This document shows, piece after piece, positions 58,363-64,000 of a stretch of DNA of 64,000 nucleotides. The notes below the pieces were generated by a model. That model had not been told where the DNA came from. It searched no databases and was given only the letters and a program-made list of their open reading frames with translations. This DNA comes from Micromonospora globbae (GTDB lineage Bacteria; Actinomycetota; Actinomycetes; Mycobacteriales; Micromonosporaceae). Numbering within the stretch: the first letter of the stretch is position 1; each line of letters opens with the position of its first letter. Made by a program: the position numbers and the translations under genes. The stretch spans positions 62,001 through 126,000 of the forward strand of contig NZ_RAQQ01000016.1 in NCBI RefSeq assembly GCF_003610785.1, in the 5' to 3' direction.

Positions 58363-59622
58363 CTACAAAGATCGGCGGCGATCGTCACTTGTCTGTGATG
58401 TTTTGCTCGCAGCTGGGCTCATTGTCTGGCTCGGGACCACCGGGGCCACTGGGTCGAGCCGGCCGACCGTCAGGGCCACCTGGAGCGCGAACGCGTCCCG
58501 CGGGCTGAGCGGCGAGAACCCGGTCACCTCGGCGATCCGCCGCAGCCGGTAACGCACCGTGTTCGGGTGGACGAACAGGGACCGGGCCGCGCTCTCCAGC
58601 GTGCCCCCGGCCGCGAAGAAGGCGTCCAGCGTCTCCAGCAGCTCGCCGCCGACGCGCAGCAGCACCCCGTACACGTCGTGGCGCAGCCGCCGGCGGGCCT
58701 CCGCGTCCCCCGCCAGCGTCCGCTCGGGCAGCAGGTCGGAGGCGGGCACCGGCCGGGGCGCGTCCGGCCAGGCGGGCGCCGCGCGGAACCCGGCCAGCGC
58801 CGCCCGGGCCGACTCGGTGGCCGTGTCGAGGCTCGGCACCGCCGGCCCGACCACCACCGGTCCGTCGCCGAACGCGCCGAGCAGCTTCCCGGTGGCGGCG
58901 ACCGGGTCGGGCGCGCCACCGAGCACGATCACGAGCCGGTCGCCGTGCACGCCGCCGATCACCTCGACGCCGATCCGCCGCGCCTGCCGGTAGACGGTGT
59001 GCAGCACGGCGGAGACCTCCCCGCCCGGCGAGCGCCCGACCGCCACCGCGACGGGCGGGGCGTCCGCCCAGCCCAGCGCCGCCGCCCGGCTGGCCAGTAC
59101 GTCCGGGGAGTCGCCGCGCAGCAGCGCGTCCACGAGCAGCGCCTGGAGCCGGGCGTCCCACGCGCCGCGCGACTCGGCGGCCCGCGCGTACACCCGGGCG
59201 GCCGCGAAGGCGATCTCCCGGGAGAAGCGCAGCACGGCGTCGCGCAGCCGTTGCTCCTCGCCGTCGGCGGCCAGGTGGGGGACCTGCTCCTCGACCACGT
59301 CGATGGTCACCTTGATGAGCGCGACCGTCTGCTGGAGCGTGATCGACCGGGCCAGCGCCTGCGGCGCGGCCGCGAAGACCTCGTCGGAGACCTCCTGCGT
59401 GCTGTCGGCGCTGCCGCCACCGGAACCCAGCCACTGGACGAGCGACCGGACGCCGGCCTGGGCCACCAGCATGACCCAGGAACGCTGGTCGGCCGGGAGA
59501 GCGCGGAACCAGGGCAGCGTCTCGTCCATCCGGGCCACGCTCGCGGTGGCCAGCGTGCCGGCCGCCCGCTCGATGCGGCGCAGCGTCGCGCTCAGCTCCC
59601 CGTCGCCCGGTCCGTTCTCCAC
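58363..59622 (-). CDS. fasR: PucR-type activator of the fatty-acid synthesis operon (FasR)
   Basis: A protein of about 419 residues with an N-terminal helical sensor (RRIERAAGTLATASVARMDE; TVALIKVTIDVVEEQVPHL), a GGDEF-like middle domain and a C-terminal PucR helix-turn-helix (FFAAGGTLESAARSLFVHPN and TVRYRLRRIAEVTGFS). It sits directly upstream of fabD, as FasR does in Streptomyces, where it is needed for expression of the fab genes. The GTG at 59622 follows CAGGCT by six bases (leaderless); the ATG at 59640 is an alternative. Confidence 0.92.
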   Translation of the reverse strand: MENGPGDGELSATLRRIERAAGTLATASVARMDETLPWFRALPADQRSWVMLVAQAGVRSLVQWLGSGGGSADSTQEVSDEVFAAAPQALARSITLQQTVALIKVTIDVVEEQVPHLAADGEEQRLRDAVLRFSREIAFAAARVYARAAESRGAWDARLQALLVDALLRGDSPDVLASRAAALGWADAPPVAVAVGRSPGGEVSAVLHTVYRQARRIGVEVIGGVHGDRLVIVLGGAPDPVAATGKLLGAFGDGPVVVGPAVPSLDTATESARAALAGFRAAPAWPDAPRPVPASDLLPERTLAGDAEARRRLRHDVYGVLLRVGGELLETLDAFFAAGGTLESAARSLFVHPNTVRYRLRRIAEVTGFSPLSPRDAFALQVALTVGRLDPVAPVVPSQTMSPAASKTSQTSDDRRRSL

Positions 59623-59710
59623 GGCACCAGCCTGACACATGCCCTGACCAGCACCACCAGGCACGTCGCCACCGGCGGGTGCGCGGCCGCCGGGCGGCAG
59701 GGCCGGCGGC

Positions 59711-59767
59711 GCCGCTCAGGCCGGCGGGGGCCGCTCAGGCCGGCGGGGGCCGCTCAGGCCGGCGGGG
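59711..59767 (-). repeat. Three tandem 19-bp repeats at the 3' end of the regulator gene
   Basis: GCCGCTCAGGCCGGCGGGG occurs at 59711-59729, 59730-59748 and 59749-59767. Each copy contains the TGA stop of the minus-strand gene. As 19 is not a multiple of three, the copies put the same Pro-Ala-stop end in all three frames. Confidence 0.85.
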
Positions 59768-60470
59768 GAGCGGGCAGGCCCAGCTCCTGGGCCAGGATCG
59801 CCGCCTGCACCCGGCTGCGCAGCTCCAGCTTGCCGAGGATCCGGCTGACGTGGGTCTTCGTGGTGCTCTCCGCCATCGCGAGCCGGTCGGCGATCTGCTG
59901 GTTGGACAGGCCGAGTCCGAGGCAGGCCAGCACGTCCCGCTCCCGCGGCGTGAGCGCGTCCACACCCGCCCCCGGCACGCCCGGACCGGCCGGCGCGGTG
60001 GCCGCGAACGCCCGGATGAGCCGGCGGGTCACCGCGGGGGCGATCATCCCCTCGCCCCGGGCCACCGCCCGCACCGCGGCGAGCAGACCGTCCGCGTCGG
60101 TGTCCTTGAGCAGGAAGCCGGCGGCGCCCGCGCGCAGCGCCCCGAACACGTACTCGTCCAGGTCGAAGGTGGTGAGCACCAGCACGTCGGCGAGGCCCTC
60201 GGCGACGATCTCCCGGGTGGCCGCGACCCCGTCCCGGCGGGGCATCCGCACGTCGAGTACGGCGACGTCCGGGCACAGCTCGCGGCAGAGGCGTACCGCC
60301 TCGTCGCCGTCGCCGGCCTCGCCGACCACCTCGACGTCCGGTGCGGCGTCGAGGATCAGTCCCAGCCCGGCGCGGACGGCCGGCTGGTCGTCGGCCAGCA
60401 CGACGCGGATCGTGCCGGCGCCGGCAATCGTCGCGTCCCCGTCCGGCGGGGAGACCGGCGGGGCGCTCAC
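59754..60470 (-). CDS. NarL/LuxR-family response regulator
   Basis: A 238-residue regulator. A short Pro-rich N-terminus leads into the receiver (VVLADDQPAVRAG; phospho-acceptor Asp in VAVLDVRMPRRDG; Lys in GFLLKDTDADG). The LuxR helix-turn-helix is LTPRERDVLACLGLGLSN with AESTTKTHVSRILGKL. The GTG at 60470 overlaps the kinase stop (GTGA), so the two are a coupled pair. The 3' end lies in a 19-bp tandem repeat. Targets are unknown. Confidence 0.94.
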   Translation of the reverse strand: MSAPPVSPPDGDATIAGAGTIRVVLADDQPAVRAGLGLILDAAPDVEVVGEAGDGDEAVRLCRELCPDVAVLDVRMPRRDGVAATREIVAEGLADVLVLTTFDLDEYVFGALRAGAAGFLLKDTDADGLLAAVRAVARGEGMIAPAVTRRLIRAFAATAPAGPGVPGAGVDALTPRERDVLACLGLGLSNQQIADRLAMAESTTKTHVSRILGKLELRSRVQAAILAQELGLPAPPPA

Positions 60471-61663
60471 GACGGCTGCCGGGCGGTCGGCAGGGCGGCC
60501 CGGACGCGCCAACGACCGTCCTGCGGGCCGGCGGTGAACCGGCCGTCGAGGAGCACCGCGCGTTCCCGCATGCCGATCAGGCCTGCGCCCGCGCCGGGCA
60601 GCGGAGCCCGGCCCGCGCAGAGCGGGTTCTCGACGGTGACGACCACCTCCGCCGGCCGGTACGCGATGTCCACGTCGGCCTCGCCGCCGCCGTGCTTGAG
60701 GGCGTTCGTCAGTGACTCCTGCACGATCCGGTAGGCGGCGAGGTCGACGCCCACGGGCAGCCCGTCCGGCTCCCCGTCGGTGCTGACCCGGACGGCGAGC
60801 CCGGCGGCCCGCGCCCGCTGCACCAGTCGGTCCAGTTCGGCGAGCCGGGCCGGCACGGCGCCGTCGGGATCGTCACCCCCGGACCCGGCCGGCTCGGCCG
60901 GCGCGCGCAGCACGCCGATCATCTGCCGCATCTCGGCCAGGCCCTGCACGCTGTTCTCGCGGATGACCCGCAGCGCCGCCTCGACCTGCGCCCGTTCCAG
61001 CCCGGGGACGGACAGGGCGGCGGTGGCGTGGATGGCCACGGCGCTGAGGTGGTTGGCGATCACGTCGTGCAGCTCCCGGGCCATGCGGGCGCGTTCCGCG
61101 CCGACCGCCTGCCGCCGGTCCAGCTCCGCGAGGCGTGCCGTCTGCTCGGCGCGGGCCCGCTCGGCCGCCGCCTGGTCGCGGTACTGCCGCACGCTGATCC
61201 CGGTGAGCACCGGCATCACCCCGGCCAGCACCACCGGAGCGCCCATCCCCACTCCGCGCCAGCTTCCGACGACGAACACGCCGACCAGGATGGCCACCGC
61301 GCTCAACGTCACGGTGACCGCCAGCAGGCGCCGCCAGGTGCGGGGCGAACCGTAGACGCACGCGTCGTACAGGACCTGGGTGTAGACCAGCACGGTGCCG
61401 AGCGAGGCGCCGAGCAGCAGGTCGGCCACGACCGCGACGGTGCCGACGGTGAGGCTGGCGCGGCTGGCCAACCGCCGCAGACCCACGGCCACGCTCGCGG
61501 CGAGCAGCGGCGGCAGGAACAGCGCCTCCGGCAGGTCCGGGCGCCAGGACAACTGCGGTTGGACGCCGAGACCGAACAGGACCAGCCCGCCGACGAGCGA
61601 CGCGCCGGCGAGGGCGAGGTCCCGGCCCCGGGTGCCGGAACGGAGCCACGGGGGCAGTCGCAT
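60467..61663 (-). CDS. Sensor histidine kinase (NarL-type)
   Basis: A 398-residue kinase. Five or six membrane helices fill residues 15-165, then a coiled coil with HisKA_3 motif RARMARELHDVIANHLSAVA (His near residue 205) and an ATPase domain: RIVQESLTNALKHGGG, VVVTVENPL and GAGAGLIGMRERAVLLDG. The partner regulator is translated from the overlapping GTG. No transporter gene is adjacent, and the signal is unknown. Confidence 0.94.
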   Translation of the reverse strand: MRLPPWLRSGTRGRDLALAGASLVGGLVLFGLGVQPQLSWRPDLPEALFLPPLLAASVAVGLRRLASRASLTVGTVAVVADLLLGASLGTVLVYTQVLYDACVYGSPRTWRRLLAVTVTLSAVAILVGVFVVGSWRGVGMGAPVVLAGVMPVLTGISVRQYRDQAAAERARAEQTARLAELDRRQAVGAERARMARELHDVIANHLSAVAIHATAALSVPGLERAQVEAALRVIRENSVQGLAEMRQMIGVLRAPAEPAGSGGDDPDGAVPARLAELDRLVQRARAAGLAVRVSTDGEPDGLPVGVDLAAYRIVQESLTNALKHGGGEADVDIAYRPAEVVVTVENPLCAGRAPLPGAGAGLIGMRERAVLLDGRFTAGPQDGRWRVRAALPTARQPS

Positions 61664-61873
61664 GGCCCGATCTCACCACACCGGCGGCCGGTCACCCTCC
61701 GCCCACGGGCGGAGGCTCCGCGCGGTGGGCTCCACCGAAGGAGGTACGCGCCGGAGCCGTCCCGCCGCGTGCCCGACCCGGGTACGCCTGCGCGGGCCGT
61801 CGGAGCCGGCCAGTACGGTGGCAGGGCACGTCGGCGGGAGCCGACGGGTGATGGCGAGTGTGAGGAGACCGGG

Positions 61874-62218
61874 ATGGCGCAGGGGGAGGCCGAACACGGC
61901 TGCGCCCAGGGGGAGCCCTGCCGGCCGGGCCACAACGACCAGCAGGCGGCCGCGAAGCACCGTCGCCCGGTGGGCGGGCTGCCGTCGTTCCCGCCGGACC
62001 CGGCCGGGGGTTGGCCGGGGGAGCGGGTCGACGAGGACGCCCCGGTGCCGCGCCAGCGCGCCGGGGAGCCGGCCCTGCCGGTCGACGCGGAACCGGTCCG
62101 GTCCGGCTCGGCCTGCCGCAGCGACCTGCCGGGCTGGGCCGGTGCGCACCGGCACGGCGCGGTCCGGCCTCCGCACCGTGGCGGCCGCCGCGAACGCCCA
62201 CCGGGCCGGTGGTGCTGA
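61874..62218 (+). CDS. Hypothetical Cys/Pro-rich small protein (114 residues)
   Basis: The frame has the strong G/C third-position bias of real genes here, an ATG with GAGGAGA seven bases upstream, and a stop at 62218. The protein is polar, Gly/Pro/Arg-rich, with Cys at residues 10, 16, about 83 and 114, and short His-containing segments (EPCRPGHNDQQAA; GAHRHGAVRPPHRGG). No membrane helix or known domain is visible. It may be a metal-binding or disordered protein; a chance frame cannot be ruled out. Confidence 0.5.
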   Translation: MAQGEAEHGCAQGEPCRPGHNDQQAAAKHRRPVGGLPSFPPDPAGGWPGERVDEDAPVPRQRAGEPALPVDAEPVRSGSACRSDLPGWAGAHRHGAVRPPHRGGRRERPPGRWC

Positions 62219-62288
62219 CGCCCGGCCGCTGACGGTCAGTGGATCACCGCGGCCGGCGGCGGGTGGGTGTGCCGCCGGCGACCGACGG

Positions 62289-62942
62289 TCAGCGGGTGCG
62301 GCGGCGGACGAGCAGCGCGATCCCGGCCAGCCCCGACGTGATGACGAGCACCACGGCCACGTTGAGCAGCAGCAGCCGCTGAAGCTCGCCCAGCGCCTCG
62401 TCGATGTCCCGGGCCGGGTTCAGCGAGTCCTCCGGGATGACCCGCTCGCCGCCGCCGATGCCGCCGCCCACGGCGTCGTACTCGCGCTCCAGCGGCACGC
62501 CGGCGGTGCGCAGCGTCTCGGACATCGACAGCCGGCCGAGGAACCAGCCGGCCTTCGTCTTGCGGGAGTCCGGCTGCTTGGCGGGCCGGAAGATGCGCGG
62601 GCCGCCGACGGCCTTCGGGTACAGGTCGTACGTCTGCTTCGGCGTCTCGCCGGCCAGCACGACGATCGTGTACTTCGGACCCAGGTCGGCGGGCTTCGGC
62701 CCGCTGGCCGCGCCGGTGCGGCCGAGGAAGCTGACCTGGTCGATCACGGCGTTCACGTGCTGCGGCTGCGTGTCCGCGCGCAGTCGCAGCGGCTCCGACA
62801 GCCCGGCCCCGGTGATGTCCACGCCGGCCGGCGGCGGAGGCGGTTTCGGCGCGGCGTGCCCCGGGCCGGCGAGGCCGAGGGACAGCGCCCCCGCCACCGT
62901 GGCGGCCAGTACGGCGACCAGTCGTCTCACCCGTCGGACCAT
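62289..62942 (-). CDS. Exported single-anchor protein of unknown function
   Basis: A 217-residue protein with a signal peptide (VAVLAATVAGALSLGLAGPG, cleavage near AHA at 31), an extracytoplasmic domain (YTIVVLAGETPKQTYDLYPK; GWFLGRLSMSETLRTAGVPL) and a C-terminal membrane helix (VAVVLVITSGLAGIALLV) before a basic end. The layout, with signal, domain and C-terminal anchor, mirrors the CopC-like protein encoded divergently. No family is recognised. Confidence 0.78.
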   Translation of the reverse strand: MVRRVRRLVAVLAATVAGALSLGLAGPGHAAPKPPPPPAGVDITGAGLSEPLRLRADTQPQHVNAVIDQVSFLGRTGAASGPKPADLGPKYTIVVLAGETPKQTYDLYPKAVGGPRIFRPAKQPDSRKTKAGWFLGRLSMSETLRTAGVPLEREYDAVGGGIGGGERVIPEDSLNPARDIDEALGELQRLLLLNVAVVLVITSGLAGIALLVRRRTR

Positions 62943-63167
62943 CGCCGCCTCCTCGCCCCGTTCGATGGATGGCTCTGTCGTGCCCGTGCCCCGTGCCCCT
63001 ACCAGCGACGACGACCCGGCCGGTGCGCCGGGCGTCCACTGAAAGACTCCGTGGAACGTCTCGCGGTTGCAGCTCGTGGAACAGTAATTGGAACTATCTG
63101 CGATCTCGGCGCGACCAATTGAGCAGCCGTTGATCAGCGGGCGGATCGTACCTTTGCGGAGGGGTTC

Positions 63168-63806
63168 ATGGGGTGCAGGGTCGCACGTGTGGCGCGCCTC
63201 GTGCTAGCCGTGTCCGGCGTGGCGCTCGGTGCGTCGTTGGCGCTGCCGGCGTCGCCGGCGGCCGCCCACAACTCGTTGACCGGCAGTGATCCCCGCGACG
63301 GGGCGCGGATCGCCACCGCCCCGGTCCGGATCGAACTGCGGTTCCTGTCCCGGCTGGACCCCGCCACGACCACCGTCACCGTGACCGGTCCGGACAATGT
63401 GGCCGCCGCGGGCGGGGAGCCGCGCTTCTCCGGCAGCCGGGTGAGCGTGCCGTTCAAGCCGGGGAAGGCCGGGCTCTACACCGTCGGCTACCGGGTGGCC
63501 TCCGGCGACGGGCACCCGGTGACCGGCGAGGTCCGCTTCACCCTCACCACCGGCACGCCGGCCGACCCGTCGGCGTCGGCGACCACCGGCGCGGCGCCGA
63601 CGCCGTCGTCCCCGGCCGCCACGCCCACGAGCACGCCGCCACCGGCCACGGCCGGCCCGGACGCCGCCAGCCCGAGCGGCGCGGTGGTGCCCACCGCGGA
63701 CGAACGCGACGAGGTCAGCGGCTGGCTGTGGGCGCTCGGCGCCCTGGTGCTGCTCGCCGCCCTGGCGGCCGGGCTCCTGCTCCGCCGCCGCGCCGCCCGC
63801 CGCTGA
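63168..63806 (+). CDS. CopC-domain exported protein with C-terminal membrane anchor
   Basis: A 212-residue protein. After the signal peptide (LVLAVSGVALGASLALPA, then AAAH), the mature N-terminal His starts HNSLTGSDPRDGARIATAP, the usual copper-binding N-terminus of CopC. The beta sandwich continues with VSVPFKPGKAGLYTVGYRV and SGDGHPVTGEVRFTL, whose His is the second ligand site. A Thr/Pro/Ala linker leads to a membrane helix (about 182-204). It binds copper outside the cell. No CopD-like domain is fused or adjacent. Confidence 0.92.
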   Translation: MGCRVARVARLVLAVSGVALGASLALPASPAAAHNSLTGSDPRDGARIATAPVRIELRFLSRLDPATTTVTVTGPDNVAAAGGEPRFSGSRVSVPFKPGKAGLYTVGYRVASGDGHPVTGEVRFTLTTGTPADPSASATTGAAPTPSSPAATPTSTPPPATAGPDAASPSGAVVPTADERDEVSGWLWALGALVLLAALAAGLLLRRRAARR

Positions 63807-63891
63807 GCGCGCACGACCGGGCCGGCGGCGTAGGCAGGCCCGATCCGTGGACCGGCACCCGCCGGAGCGCCCGGCCCGGGCGGGCGAGCCG

Positions 63892-64000
63892 TCAGACGAG
63901 GCGGACGCGGGCGGCGCGCAGCCGGGTGAGCGTGCGCTCCCGGCCGAGCACCTGCAACGACTCGAACAGCGGCAGGCCCACCGTCCGGCCGGTGACCGCG
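63892..64000 (-). CDS. gltX: Glutamyl-tRNA synthetase, C-terminal end (5' part outside window)
   Basis: The 35 visible residues read AVTGRTVGLPLFESLQVL and GRERTLTRLRAARVRL before a stop at 63892-63894. This is the conserved C-terminal helix bundle end of bacterial GltX, where VTGRxxGLPLFExLxVLGRE is characteristic. The enzyme charges tRNA-Glu. The rest of the gene lies beyond the right edge on the minus strand. Confidence 0.85.
   Translation of the reverse strand, partial: AVTGRTVGLPLFESLQVLGRERTLTRLRAARVRLV

Overview
The window is a chromosomal segment of a very GC-rich actinobacterium, most likely Micromonospora or a close relative in Micromonosporaceae. The grounds are a strong G/C preference at third codon positions, frequent GTG starts, many GTGA/ATGA gene overlaps, an F420-type luciferase-like oxidoreductase, the fasR-fabD-fabH-acpP-fabF order, a DUF3145 gene and an actinobacterial c-di-AMP riboswitch. 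No rRNA, tRNA, CRISPR array or complete insertion sequence was seen. The genus call is inference from style and gene content.

Layout. 1-5.3 kb: a minus-strand MMPL exporter with an AhpD-like gene (cut by the window edge), then an ECF sigma factor coupled to a RibD-C/DHFR-like protein, and an SRPBCC protein. 5.4-7.8 kb: a methyltransferase and a two-gene block resembling phage minor tail proteins. 7.9-16.3 kb: a flavin-dependent hydroxylase-like protein, a membrane protein, a NarL-type two-component system, an F420 oxidoreductase, and a PH/DivIVA-motif membrane protein coupled to an alditol oxidase. 16.3-24.4 kb: a CBS-domain site-2 protease, a hydrolase, a TetR/MFS divergent pair with a three-copy operator, and an ABC-2 transporter with its own histidine kinase and regulator. 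24.5-30.5 kb: an L,D-transpeptidase, a secreted alpha-amylase, and a haem-b membrane protein coupled to a NuoF-ferredoxin chimera.

30.6-46.3 kb: serS; a MerR regulator fused to a sliding-clamp-like domain; a saccharopine-dehydrogenase-like reductase; a large MalT-type LuxR regulator; a DsbA/peroxiredoxin pair; a triple-BON protein; a DinB-like protein; small membrane and lipoprotein genes; a STAS protein; a sugar kinase overlapping surE; and a secreted coiled-coil cell-wall protein behind a c-di-AMP riboswitch. 46.5-54.4 kb: a cation-efflux pseudogene, HelD, a hydrolase, a small conserved protein, DUF3145, a NagZ-like lipoprotein and a MerR regulator with a textbook 19-bp-spacer promoter. 54.4-59.6 kb: the type II fatty-acid synthase operon with its PucR-type activator FasR. 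59.7-64 kb: a two-component system, small or exported proteins, a CopC-like protein and the 3' end of gltX.

How the genes work together. Most blocks are housekeeping or sensing modules: lipid initiation and elongation (fas locus), envelope maintenance (L,D-transpeptidase, NagZ, riboswitch-controlled protein, site-2 protease), redox handling (NuoF-like chimera, DsbA, peroxiredoxin) and efflux under local regulators. The most distinctive items are the MerR-clamp fusion, the FabD with a lysine-less barrel-sandwich tail, the haem-b/NuoF-ferredoxin pair, the phage-tail-like glycosidase pair and two intergenic palindrome families. Many genes appear to be read from leaderless transcripts, with a TANNNT- or CANNNT-like -10 box 6 to 8 bases before the start codon.
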